Shown piece after piece: positions 46,652 through 54,796 of a stretch of DNA of 64,000 nucleotides. Below the pieces are notes generated by a model. That model was not told where the DNA came from. It did not search any database and was given only the letters and a program-made list of their open reading frames with translations. Where the stretch lies: NCBI GenBank assembly GCA_965207535.1, contig CBDBMR010000001.1, positions 127,517 through 191,516 on the forward strand, read 5' to 3'. The position numbers and the translations under genes are program-made. Source of the DNA: JAJDXO01 sp965207535 (GTDB taxonomy: Bacteria; Pseudomonadota; Alphaproteobacteria; Rhodospirillales; UBA2165). The first letter of the stretch is position 1. The number at the start of each line of letters is the position of its first letter.

Positions 46652-47448
46652 ACGAATCCATCGAAGAATTCGAGGGGCGTCCCGAGGAGACCCGGGCGGC
46701 GGTCGAGGGCGACCTGGTGCTCGACGTCGGCGGTTTCGAGGGACCCATCGATGTCCTGCTGGTGCTCGCCCGCGAGCAGAAGGTCGACCTCACCCAGATT
46801 TCCATTCTCGAACTCGCGGACCAATACCTGGCTTGGGTTTCCGAGGTGCGGCTCACCAATATGGAACTGGCGGCCGACTATTTGGTGATGGCGGCTTGGC
46901 TCGCCTACCTGAAATCCCGGTTGTTGCTCCCCGACCTCGGCGAAGAAGAAGAGCCGACCGGTGAGGAACTTGCCGCCGCGCTTGCCTACCAGCTCCAGCG
47001 GCTGGAGGCCATGCAGGAAGCAGGCGCGCGCCTGATGGCGCGGAACCGGCTGGGCGAGGACTTCTTCAAGCGCGGCGCACCGGAGAAGTTCGCCTATGTC
47101 AACAAGCCCGAGCTCGACGCGACCCTCTACGAACTCTTGAAGGCTTACGGCGATCAGCAGCGCCGCGCGGAAGCCGCGACCCTCCGTATCCAGCCGAGCC
47201 AGCTTTTCTCGCCCGACGAGGCGCTGAAGCGGATGGTCGGCATGATGGGCGATATTCCCGACTGGGCGAACCTGATCACCTTCCTGCCGCAAAACCTGGC
47301 CGACGAGGTGATCCGCAGGTCGGCGCTGGCGTCCACCTTCGCCGCCGCTTTGCAGCTTGCCAAGGAGGGCAAGCTGGATATCCGCCAAGGCCAAACCTAC
47401 GGTCCGATTTTCGTCCGGGCCACCGACAACATGACGGAGGCTGGTTGA
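46648..47448 (+). CDS. scpA: Segregation and condensation protein A
   Basis: 266 residues, kleisin subunit of the SMC condensin. The N-terminal SMC-binding region is recognisable (FEGPIDVLLVLAREQKVDLT, then EYL-like ADQYLAW) and the C-terminal winged helix ends in LAKEGKLDIRQGQTYGPIFV. It links SMC heads and helps separate chromosomes. The ATG overlaps the M50 stop. Confidence 0.93.
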   Translation: MNESIEEFEGRPEETRAAVEGDLVLDVGGFEGPIDVLLVLAREQKVDLTQISILELADQYLAWVSEVRLTNMELAADYLVMAAWLAYLKSRLLLPDLGEEEEPTGEELAAALAYQLQRLEAMQEAGARLMARNRLGEDFFKRGAPEKFAYVNKPELDATLYELLKAYGDQQRRAEAATLRIQPSQLFSPDEALKRMVGMMGDIPDWANLITFLPQNLADEVIRRSALASTFAAALQLAKEGKLDIRQGQTYGPIFVRATDNMTEAG

Positions 47449-48138
47449 GTGTCCGAAGAACAACAGGTTGATCCGCAGCATCTAAGACTTCTGGAGGCGC
47501 TGGTTTTCGCCTCCGCCGATCCGGTGCCCGAAAAGGCGATGGCCGACCGGCTGCCCGACGATGCCGATATTCCGGCCCTGGTATCGGCGTTGCGGGCTCT
47601 CTATGAGGGGCGGGGGGTGGAGCTCAGGAAAGTGGGCGCCGCCTGGGCGTTCCGCACCGCCGAGGATCTGGGGCCGATGCTCAACGTGGAGCGGACCGTA
47701 TCGCGCAAACTCTCCCGCGCGGCCCTCGAGACCATGGCCATCGTCGCCTACCACCAGCCGGTAACCCGGGCCGAGATCGAGGAAATCCGCGGCGTCTCAT
47801 TGAGCAAGGGGACCATCGACAATCTATTCGAAGCGGGCTGGATCAAGCCCAAGGGGCGGCGGCGTACGCCGGGCCGCCCGGTGACTTGGGGCACGACCGA
47901 AGGCTTTTTGGATCAGTTCGGCCTGGAAAATCTGGACGACCTGCCGGGCCTCGATGAATTGAAGGCCGCCGGGCTGCTCGATAAGCGGGCGGCGATCGCC
48001 TCCGTCGGCGGCGCCGGCAGGGCTGACGCCGACGACGGCGATGTCTTCGATGACGATGAGCCGTTGATGGCCGAGCCCCTCGATCCCGATGACGGCACGG
48101 GAGACGATGGGGAGCCCTTGGGCGCCTCACCCGATTGA
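47449..48138 (+). CDS. scpB: Segregation and condensation protein B
   Basis: 229 residues. Two winged-helix domains are seen (RLLEALVFASADPVPEKAMA and ALETMAIVAYHQPVTRAEIE, IRGVSLSKGTIDNLFEAGWI). The acidic C-terminal tail is longer than in many homologs. It starts with GTG directly after the scpA stop and completes the SMC accessory pair. Confidence 0.94.
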   Translation: MSEEQQVDPQHLRLLEALVFASADPVPEKAMADRLPDDADIPALVSALRALYEGRGVELRKVGAAWAFRTAEDLGPMLNVERTVSRKLSRAALETMAIVAYHQPVTRAEIEEIRGVSLSKGTIDNLFEAGWIKPKGRRRTPGRPVTWGTTEGFLDQFGLENLDDLPGLDELKAAGLLDKRAAIASVGGAGRADADDGDVFDDDEPLMAEPLDPDDGTGDDGEPLGASPD

Positions 48139-48338
48139 GTCCGCTAGCGCCGCCGCCTCTGCGTCACCATTTGGGGCGGGAAGCGGGTCCGGGCGCAAAT
48201 GGCCGGCGGCCCGCCGGAATGGGAGAACCAGCGCCGGTCACGGCCGTTTGTCCGGCATTTTCCGGCTTTGATTGCGGGGGGAGGGGCCTTCTGCCATTAT
48301 GCGCCGCAACATAGATTGCCAAGCGAGGAGACATATCG

Positions 48339-48608
48339 ATGGGAATCGGTATCTGGCAGGTCGTCCTGATTTTAGTAATCGTCCTGATCATTTTCGGCGC
48401 CGGTAAGCTGCCGCGGGTGATGGGCGATGTCGCCAAGGGCGTTAAGAATTTCAAGGCCGGCATGCAGGACGAAGTGACCGACGCTGGTTCCGGCGCCAAC
48501 AGGAACTCAACGGATGCGCCCGAGGTCCGGCCGGTCGAGGCGCAAGCCGCCGCCGTCGAAACCTCCGAGAGTACGTCCGAGAAAAAGGAAGACGCGGCGA
48601 AGACATGA
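48339..48608 (+). CDS. tatA: Sec-independent translocase protein TatA
   Basis: 89 residues. One N-terminal membrane helix followed by the FG hinge and amphipathic helix (IIFGAGKLPRVMGDVAKGVK) define TatA, the pore-forming subunit of the twin-arginine exporter. It begins the tatABC operon, 200 bases after scpB. Confidence 0.96.
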   Translation: MGIGIWQVVLILVIVLIIFGAGKLPRVMGDVAKGVKNFKAGMQDEVTDAGSGANRNSTDAPEVRPVEAQAAAVETSESTSEKKEDAAKT

Positions 48609-48673
48609 GCCCGGGGACGATCCCGACAGGGATGGGGATCGCCGGCCCATTCGCCTGAACCCTTGGGTGAGCC

Positions 48674-49132
48674 ATGTTCGATATCGGTTGGACCGAGATC
48701 GCTATTATCGCCGTCGTGGCCATCATCGTGATCGGCCCCAAGGATTTGCCGCGCGTGCTCCGCACCCTCGGCGAGTACGTGGGCAAGGCGAAGGCGATGA
48801 CCAACGAGTTCCGCCGCCACGTGGACGACATGATCCGCGAGACCGAGCTCGACGAGGTCAAGAAGCAGATCGATGCCGCGTCCAACCCCGACATCGAGGG
48901 CTACCTGGAAAACACCATCGACCCCAAGGGTGAGATCAAACAAACCCTCGAGGACGACTTCCGGGATATCAACGCCGATTGGGCGGAAGACGGCGAGGCG
49001 CTGGCCAAGGCGGAAGCCGCCATGGAAGACGAAGCGGCCTCGGCGATGGACGACTTCGAGCCGGTCGCCGGACCGGAGGCCGAGCCGGACGAGCAGCCTG
49101 AATCCCAGCCCGGGAAGAGAGAGGCGGGCTGA
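48674..49132 (+). CDS. tatB: Sec-independent translocase protein TatB
   Basis: 152 residues. MFDIGWTEIAIIAVVAIIVI and GPKDLPRVLRTLGEYVGKAK are the TatB signature; the long helical tail is normal. With TatC it forms the receptor for twin-arginine signal peptides. Its stop overlaps the tatC start (TGATG). Confidence 0.96.
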   Translation: MFDIGWTEIAIIAVVAIIVIGPKDLPRVLRTLGEYVGKAKAMTNEFRRHVDDMIRETELDEVKKQIDAASNPDIEGYLENTIDPKGEIKQTLEDDFRDINADWAEDGEALAKAEAAMEDEAASAMDDFEPVAGPEAEPDEQPESQPGKREAG

Positions 49133-49965
49133 TGGCGCGGACCGTCGCTTCCAGCCGCATGCCCCTGATGGACCACATCGTGGAGCTCAGGAACCGGCTG
49201 ATGTATTCGGTGGCGGCCCTGTTCGTGGTCTTCCTGGCGACCTACTTCTTCTCTCAGGACATTTACGGATTTCTCGTGCGGCCCCTGGCCGACATCCTGG
49301 CCGACCAGGAGGGCGGCAACCGGCGGCTGATCTATACGGCGCTTCACGAGGCCTTCTTCACCTACATCAAGGTGGCGTTCTTCGCCGCCTTGTTCATCGC
49401 CTTTCCGTTCATCGCCAATCAGTTCTGGCGGTTCGTGGCCCCCGGCCTCTACCGGGAAGAGAAGAAGGCGCTGCTGCCCTATCTCATCCTTTCGCCGATC
49501 CTGTTCTTCATCGGCGGCGCGCTGGTCTACTACTTCATCTTTCCCCTGGCGTGGAAGTTCTTCATCTCCTTCGAGACCGCCGATATCGCCGGCGGCGTCG
49601 CCATCCAGCTGGAAGCCAAGGTGAACGAATACCTGTCGCTCGTCATGCGGCTGATCTTCGCCTTCGGGATTTCCTTCCAGCTTCCCATCCTGCTGACCCT
49701 GATGGCCCACGCGGGGCTGGCTACGTCCCGGGGCCTCGCCGCAAAACGCAAGTACGCGCTGGTGATGGTGTTCATCGCCGCCGCCATCCTGACGCCCCCC
49801 GACCTGATCAGCCAGATCGGCCTCGCCATCCCGATCATCATCCTCTACGAGGCGTCCATCGTCTCCGTCCGCATGGTCGAGAAGTCCAAGGCGGCCAAGG
49901 CCAAGCTGGCCGGCAAGGACGAAGAGGACGAATTCCCGGAAGAGACGGACTTTAATTTGGGGTAG
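49132..49965 (+). CDS. tatC: Sec-independent translocase protein TatC
   Basis: 277 residues with six membrane helices, opening MPLMDHIVELRNRLMYSVAA. The conserved features FRFVAPGLYREEKK-like FWRFVAPGLYREEKKALLP and FGISFQLPILLTLMAHAG are present. It recognises twin-arginine signal peptides. The last 13 codons belong to a 29-bp duplication that reappears at 51475, so the current C-terminus (FNLG) may be element-derived and the ancestral one (FNLT) displaced. Confidence 0.96.
   Translation: MARTVASSRMPLMDHIVELRNRLMYSVAALFVVFLATYFFSQDIYGFLVRPLADILADQEGGNRRLIYTALHEAFFTYIKVAFFAALFIAFPFIANQFWRFVAPGLYREEKKALLPYLILSPILFFIGGALVYYFIFPLAWKFFISFETADIAGGVAIQLEAKVNEYLSLVMRLIFAFGISFQLPILLTLMAHAGLATSRGLAAKRKYALVMVFIAAAILTPPDLISQIGLAIPIIILYEASIVSVRMVEKSKAAKAKLAGKDEEDEFPEETDFNLG
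49927..49955 (+). repeat. Left direct repeat at the tatC 3' end (att-like)
   Basis: A 29-base sequence running from GACGAATTCC to GACGGACTTTAA inside the last codons of tatC. An exact second copy lies at 51475-51503. It resembles an attL/attR pair left by site-specific insertion at a gene's 3' end. Confidence 0.85.
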
Positions 49966-50003
49966 AAATACTGCCTAAGTTAGTTGCCGGGATCGGCAGC
50001 TGG

Positions 50004-51371
50004 CTATTCGCTCGCGTCCTCGGGAGGCTCAACGTGATCCACGAACTTGCTCCAATCCTCGAAGCCCTCGAATGGGCCCTCAGTGTCCAAAATCTGTTGA
50101 ACTAATTCGTCGCGCCGCTCTGGGCTTTTGCAGACTTCGGAGTACAGTCCAAGAAGTTGAATGCCGGTAATCGCACAGTGGCCGCGTTGTTCGGATATCC
50201 GTAACGTATCGCCAGGCCACGGATTTCCTGTTCTGTCCACCAGTTTTGTTTCCTTGAAGGGATTACCTACCAGAATTCCCTTCGCATCTTTTCCTTCGTT
50301 TGCCTCGAGATCAGCAACCCACTGGTTTAGTGCGCGGACGTGATCCTCCTTTATCCCGCCCTTCGTGCCCTGAACCTCAATTGCGAACAGCTTGTCCTTG
50401 AATGTCGCCTTTCGATCAACACGCTTTTTGGGACCCGGTTCAACATCAAACCCCAACTCCGTAAGTACATTATCGACAACCTGCTCTAGTGGCGTATCGC
50501 CACCTGCAAACAGTAGCTTCAGTCTGTTGCAGCGAGAGAGTGCTTCTTCTGCATCGGAGATTTTGGTCTCTATTGCGGACCGCTCAGCAACTAGATTCTC
50601 AATCGCTTCTTCGATATCGGCCTCTCCCGCCACACGATAATCGTTGCACCACTCTTGCAACGTAGTCTGTTTGGTCGGACCGGCTGTCAGTTCGCGATAG
50701 AGTTGAACCGTACTTTCGACAAACACGTCAGCGCTGATACCAACCGGTGCTGATCCTAGTTTATCAACGGCTGCGACAGGCGTTATGACACAGAACCCCC
50801 CATTTGCCGTTGTACCCATCAACCCTACGGCCTCATCCTCATCGCCTACCACGTGAGCAATTACCAGCAAGCGTTCCGGTTCAATTACAGCTTCATACGC
50901 CCACACTCCTTTGGTATTCGCAAAGAAGGTGCACGTAGAGCTTGGGCCTGACTCTTGAATATTCTTCCCGCGTCCGGTTCGTGTTCCGTCTCCACCCCAA
51001 GGAAAAAAGTCATTTATGTCGATGGTTCGATTGTAAACCCCATCTGGGACTTCAAAAGTCGGCATATGGCGTGCGAACACAAGGACAAAACCGCCTCGTT
51101 CAAAATATCGATTCAAATTTGCTGCGAATTGGCCAAGCCGTTTTTTTAATTGTTCCGCAGGTCCGTAGTCGAGATTAAGTTCATTGTCGCTTTGACGTAT
51201 TCTGTAATCAAACTCGTTCCCGCGGAGGCAACCCATGGGGTCAATTATGACAATGTCGAAGTCGCCGAAGTGGTCCGGAGTATAAAAATCGGCACACGTG
51301 ACTTGCTCGTGGCTAAGTTTGCAACCAACCGCCAATATTCGTGTGTCTTTTCCTGCCTTCGTAGCTGTCAT
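50004..51371 (-). CDS. Unknown protein: Rossmann-like N-domain, coiled coil, possible PD-(D/E)XK nuclease C-domain
   Basis: 455 residues, unlike any family I can name. Residues 10-110 look like an alpha/beta domain (FDIVIIDPMGCL at 38-49, ERGGFVLVFARHMP at 91-104), similar in rhythm to amidotransferase-like folds. Residues 252-290 are probably coiled coil. Residues 296-410 resemble a restriction-endonuclease-like core: LTELGFDVEPG, then DKLFAIEVQGTKGG (E332, Q334, K337), a helix, AKGILVGNPF, and RGHCAITGIQLLGLY. The usual E-x-K would need lysine at 334, where glutamine stands. It is the only cargo of the tatC island; a defence role is possible but inferred. Confidence 0.6.
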   Translation of the reverse strand: MTATKAGKDTRILAVGCKLSHEQVTCADFYTPDHFGDFDIVIIDPMGCLRGNEFDYRIRQSDNELNLDYGPAEQLKKRLGQFAANLNRYFERGGFVLVFARHMPTFEVPDGVYNRTIDINDFFPWGGDGTRTGRGKNIQESGPSSTCTFFANTKGVWAYEAVIEPERLLVIAHVVGDEDEAVGLMGTTANGGFCVITPVAAVDKLGSAPVGISADVFVESTVQLYRELTAGPTKQTTLQEWCNDYRVAGEADIEEAIENLVAERSAIETKISDAEEALSRCNRLKLLFAGGDTPLEQVVDNVLTELGFDVEPGPKKRVDRKATFKDKLFAIEVQGTKGGIKEDHVRALNQWVADLEANEGKDAKGILVGNPFKETKLVDRTGNPWPGDTLRISEQRGHCAITGIQLLGLYSEVCKSPERRDELVQQILDTEGPFEGFEDWSKFVDHVEPPEDASE

Positions 51372-51474
51372 TTTCGCCTACAAGCTTTGGATGCCAAGAC
51401 CTGCCGGTGACTCTAAATTGTTGGGTGCAGGTATCAAGACCGTGCTTGGAACGGCAAAGTTTGGCCAAGGGGAA

Positions 51475-51503
51475 GACGAATTCCCGGAAGAGACGGACTT
51501 TAA
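51475..51503 (+). repeat. Right direct repeat (att-like)
   Basis: Exact 29-bp copy of 49927-49955, in the same orientation. In the tatC frame it continues to CTCACC and TAA, encoding FNLT, probably the original end of tatC. About 25 bases upstream of it also weakly match tatC. Confidence 0.85.
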
Positions 51504-51547
51504 CCTCACCTAAACCCTTTTCCGGCATCAGGTTCCATTGAGATTCG

Positions 51548-51586
51548 GCCCGGGGCGCGCAGGCGAGCGTGTTGCCCGGGGCTTTT
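51548..51586 (+). terminator. Probable tat operon terminator, displaced by the island
   Basis: Two GCCCGGG blocks 26 bases apart can pair through their self-complementary CCCGGG cores, followed by GCTTTT. It lies 45 bases after the right repeat, where the tatC terminator would have been before the insertion. Confidence 0.5.
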
Positions 51587-51677
51587 GGCGCGCCTATAAA
51601 CCCCGCGGGTTTTCCGGCGAGACGGAAGGTCCGCCCATCCTTGGTTCACCGGGCGCCGGCCCGGATGGGGAAAGACG

Positions 51678-52955
51678 ATGCACGATATCAGATGGATCAG
51701 GGACGATCCCGAGGCCTTCGACGCCGCCATGGCGCGTCGCGGCGTGGAGCCCCTGTCCGCCCGGGTGATCGAGATGGACGCCAAGCGCCGCGAGGCCCAG
51801 ACCGAGGCCCAGGAGCTGCAAACCCGGCGCAACGAGCTCTCCAAACAGATCGGCCAAGCCAAGTCGAAGGGCGAGGACGCCCAAGCGTTGATGGACGAGG
51901 TCGCCGCCGGCAAGGACGCGCAAGCCGCCGCCGAGGCCGCCGCCAAGGAGGCGGGGGACCGGGTGGACGAGCTGCTGTCGGGCATCCCCAATGCCCTGGA
52001 TGGGGACGTGCCCGACGGCGCCGACGAGGACGACAACCGGGAACTCCGCAGCTGGGGCGAGCGCCGCCAATTCGATTTCGAGGCGCGCGAGCACGACGAT
52101 CTGGGCGAAGCGCTGGGGCTGATGGATTTCGAGCGGGCGGCCGGGATGTCCGGCGCCCGGTTCGTGATCCTGACCGGCGCGCTGGCGCGGCTCGAGCGGG
52201 CCATCGGCGACTTCATGCTCGACGTCCAGACCCAGGAGTTCGGTTATACCGAGGTGTCGCCGCCGCTGCTGGTCCGCGACCAAGCACTCTTCGGCACCGG
52301 CCAACTGCCCAAGTTCGGCGATGACCTGTTCAAGACCGACGAGGGCCGCTGGATGATCCCCACCGCCGAGGTCCCGCTCACCAACATGGCGGCCGGCGAA
52401 ATCCTCGACGAGGACGATCTGCCGATGCGCTACACCGCCCGGACGCCGTGCTTCCGCTCCGAGGCCGGCGCATCGGGCAAGGACACCAAGGGCATGATCC
52501 GCCAGCACCAGTTCACCAAGGTGGAGCTGGTAAGCATCGCCCACCCGGACAAGTCGGCGGAAGAGCACGAGCGCATGACCGAATGCGCCGAAGCCATCCT
52601 CCAGCGGCTGGAGTTGCCCTACCGGACCATGGTGCTGTGTTCCGGCGACACCGGCTTCTCGGCCCGCAAGACCTACGACATCGAGGTCTGGCTGCCGGGG
52701 CAGGGGCGCTACCGGGAAATCTCGTCCTGCTCCAACTGCGGCGATTTCCAGAGCAGGCGGATGAAGGCCCGCTACCGGCCCGGGGAAGGTAAAGGGACGC
52801 GGTTCGTCCACACCCTCAACGGTTCCGGGCTCGCCGTCGGGCGGACCCTGATCGCGGTGATGGAGAACGGCCAGCGGAAGGACGGCTCCATCGTCCTGCC
52901 CCGGTCCCTGCAACCCTACATGAACGGCTTGGAGGTCCTGACGCCCGATGCTTAA
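51678..52955 (+). CDS. serS: Seryl-tRNA synthetase
   Basis: 425 residues. The N-terminal coiled-coil arm that grips tRNA-Ser (about residues 30-105) is followed by a class II core with motif 2 (PCFRSEAGASGKDTKGMIRQ) and motif 3 (LNGSGLAVGRTLIAVMENGQ). A GGGGAAAGACG site precedes the ATG. The last eight bases overlap surE. Confidence 0.97.
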   Translation: MHDIRWIRDDPEAFDAAMARRGVEPLSARVIEMDAKRREAQTEAQELQTRRNELSKQIGQAKSKGEDAQALMDEVAAGKDAQAAAEAAAKEAGDRVDELLSGIPNALDGDVPDGADEDDNRELRSWGERRQFDFEAREHDDLGEALGLMDFERAAGMSGARFVILTGALARLERAIGDFMLDVQTQEFGYTEVSPPLLVRDQALFGTGQLPKFGDDLFKTDEGRWMIPTAEVPLTNMAAGEILDEDDLPMRYTARTPCFRSEAGASGKDTKGMIRQHQFTKVELVSIAHPDKSAEEHERMTECAEAILQRLELPYRTMVLCSGDTGFSARKTYDIEVWLPGQGRYREISSCSNCGDFQSRRMKARYRPGEGKGTRFVHTLNGSGLAVGRTLIAVMENGQRKDGSIVLPRSLQPYMNGLEVLTPDA

Positions 52956-53754
52956 GGCGCCCCTCGATCTCAAGAAGGCCCGGGTGCTGATCTCCAACGA
53001 CGACGGCATCGGCGCCGAGGGATTGAAGCGCCTTGTTTCCATCGCCAGGAAGATCGCCGGCGAGGTATGGGTGGTGGCCCCCGAGACCGAACAGAGCGGC
53101 ACCGGTCATTCCCTGACCCTCCGGCGCCCGCTGCGCATCCGCAAGGTGGCGCCCCGCACGTTCGCCGTCGACGGCACGCCCACCGACTGCGTCCTGCTGG
53201 CGGTCAACCAGATCATGAAGGACAAGCGGCCCGATCTGGTGTTGTCCGGGATCAACCGGGGCGAAAACGTGGGCGAGGACATGACCTATTCGGGGACCAT
53301 CGCCGCGGCCATGGAGGCGACCCTGTTCCGAATCCCGGCCATCGCCTTGTCCCAATACGTCGCCGAGGATGGCTGGGGCCTGGACTCCAAGCCCGACTGG
53401 ACGGTGGCGGAGAAATTCGCAGCCCAGGTGATCAAGCGGGTGGTCACCATCGACTGGCCCCGGGACGTGCTGATGAACGTCAACTTCCCGGATGGCCCGG
53501 CGAACAAGGTAAAGGGCATCGAAATCACCCGCGAGGGCCGCCGCAAGATCGGCGATCACGTGATCGAAAGCGCCGACCCCAGGGGCGAGCCCTATTACTG
53601 GATCGGAGCCCAGCAAAGCTCGCCCCGATACGCCCGCGGCACCGACTTGGACGCCATTCAGCGGCGAATGGTGTCGGTGACGCCGTTGTCCATCGACCTG
53701 ACCCACCGCCCGACCATGAATGCGCTCAAGGCGAAGCTACAGAAAGGACGCTGA
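52948..53754 (+). CDS. surE: 5'/3'-nucleotidase SurE
   Basis: 268 residues. VLISNDDGIGAEGLKRL has the acidic metal ligands, and GTPTDCVLLAVNQIM, SGINRGENVGEDMTYSGTIA are SurE signatures. It dephosphorylates nucleoside monophosphates, often in stationary phase, and sits beside pcm as in most Proteobacteria. Confidence 0.96.
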   Translation: MLKAPLDLKKARVLISNDDGIGAEGLKRLVSIARKIAGEVWVVAPETEQSGTGHSLTLRRPLRIRKVAPRTFAVDGTPTDCVLLAVNQIMKDKRPDLVLSGINRGENVGEDMTYSGTIAAAMEATLFRIPAIALSQYVAEDGWGLDSKPDWTVAEKFAAQVIKRVVTIDWPRDVLMNVNFPDGPANKVKGIEITREGRRKIGDHVIESADPRGEPYYWIGAQQSSPRYARGTDLDAIQRRMVSVTPLSIDLTHRPTMNALKAKLQKGR

Positions 53755-53756
53755 GC

Positions 53757-54413
53757 ATGGATATGCCCGTTTCCGATCCCACTGCCGACAGCAAGGCCCG
53801 GCTGATCATGACGCTGCGCTCCGCCGGGGTGACGGACACCGCGGTCGTCGCGGCGATGGAGCAGATTCCGCGGGAAATGTTCGTGCCCGAGTTCTTTCTG
53901 GACCAGGCCTATGACGACGTGACCCTGCCCATCGGCCATCATCAGACCCTGAGCCAGCCGGGCATCGTCGGCATCATGACCGAGGCGCTGCGGTTGACCG
54001 ACCGGCACAAGGTCCTGGAGGTGGGCACCGGATCGGGCTACCAGACGGCGGTGCTCTCACGATTGGCGCGGCGGGTCTACACCATCGAGCGCCACGGGCC
54101 GCTGATGGAAGAGGCGGAGGCGCGGCTGGAAGAGTTGCGGGTCCGCAACGTCACCACGCAGACCGGTGACGGCACCCTGGGCTGGCCCGAACAGGCGCCC
54201 TTCGACCGCATAATCGTAACCGCCGCCGCCGCCGACATACCGCCGATCCTCGCCGATCAACTGCGCGAGGAGGGCGTTATGCTGGTGCCCGTTGCCAGCG
54301 ATCCCGAGAACCAAGCCATCGTCAGGGTCACCCGCACCGCCGAGGGGTTCGAGACCGAGGAAATCCGGACCGTCCGTTTCGTCCCCCTGATCCCCGAAGA
54401 GGGGGCGGCGTAG
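53757..54413 (+). CDS. pcm: Protein-L-isoaspartate O-methyltransferase (canonical)
   Basis: 218 residues from the ATG at 53757. The active-site loop DDVTLPIGHHQTLSQPGIVG and SAM motif VLEVGTGSGYQTAVLSRLA are complete, unlike the paralog at 16959. It starts repair of isoaspartyl residues in damaged proteins. It begins two bases after the surE stop. Confidence 0.95.
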   Translation: MDMPVSDPTADSKARLIMTLRSAGVTDTAVVAAMEQIPREMFVPEFFLDQAYDDVTLPIGHHQTLSQPGIVGIMTEALRLTDRHKVLEVGTGSGYQTAVLSRLARRVYTIERHGPLMEEAEARLEELRVRNVTTQTGDGTLGWPEQAPFDRIIVTAAAADIPPILADQLREEGVMLVPVASDPENQAIVRVTRTAEGFETEEIRTVRFVPLIPEEGAA

Positions 54414-54430
54414 TGGCAGGAAAATTATCC

Positions 54431-54796
54431 CGTCATGCCCCGCCTTTGCGCGGGGCATCCAGTGATCTTGAATGAGGGTATGGCTGGATGGGTCTATATC
54501 GTAACCAACAAACGGAACGGCACCCTCTACGTTGGCGTGACCGGAGACATCCAACGTCGGGCACACGAGCACAGGACAAAGCAAATAGATGGCTTCTCCA
54601 AGCGGTATGGCCTTACCCGGCTAGTTCATGTGGAGCATCACGATGACATACGGGATGCCATCCAGCGCGAGAAGCGCATCAAGCATTGGTCGCGAAAACA
54701 GAAGCTAAAGTTGATCGAGAGTACGAATCCCGGATGGAACGACCTGTACGACACACTGAACTGACTGGATACCCCGGGCTTCGCCGGGGTATGACG
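54431..54796. mobile_element. Candidate REP-like unit: GIY-YIG gene between inverted 32-bp palindromes
   Basis: A forward family B palindrome (54431-54462, CGTCATGCCCCG...CGGGGCATCCAG) and a reverse copy (54765-54796, CTGGATACCCCG...CGGGGTATGACG), both exactly 32 bp, enclose one small nuclease gene; the right copy begins at the base after its stop codon. The unit lies between pcm and the LysM-M23 gene, which are otherwise neighbours in related genomes. Confidence 0.65.
54480..54764 (+). CDS. GIY-YIG nuclease family protein (URI-like)
   Basis: 94 residues from the ATG at 54480. The catalytic core is visible: WVYIVTNKRNGTLYVGVTGD supplies the GIY and YIG strands, RRAHEHR the arginine helix, and IQREKRIKHWSRKQKLKLIE the metal-binding glutamate region, ending NPGWNDLYD. 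Such single-domain proteins occur in many copies in Alphaproteobacteria; their role is unknown. It is flanked by inverted palindromes. GAGGG lies very close to the ATG, so a TTG at 54468 is an alternative start. Confidence 0.9.
   Translation: MAGWVYIVTNKRNGTLYVGVTGDIQRRAHEHRTKQIDGFSKRYGLTRLVHVEHHDDIRDAIQREKRIKHWSRKQKLKLIESTNPGWNDLYDTLN

Larger units (their letters stand above)
49956..51503. mobile_element. 1.5-kb genomic island inserted at the 3' end of tatC
   Basis: The segment between and including the second 29-bp repeat separates tatC from serS, which are normally close. It holds one minus-strand gene, no recombinase, and base composition clearly lower in GC than the flanks (near 50-55% in sampled lines). 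The hairpin that should terminate the tat operon lies on the far side, at 51548. Confidence 0.75.
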
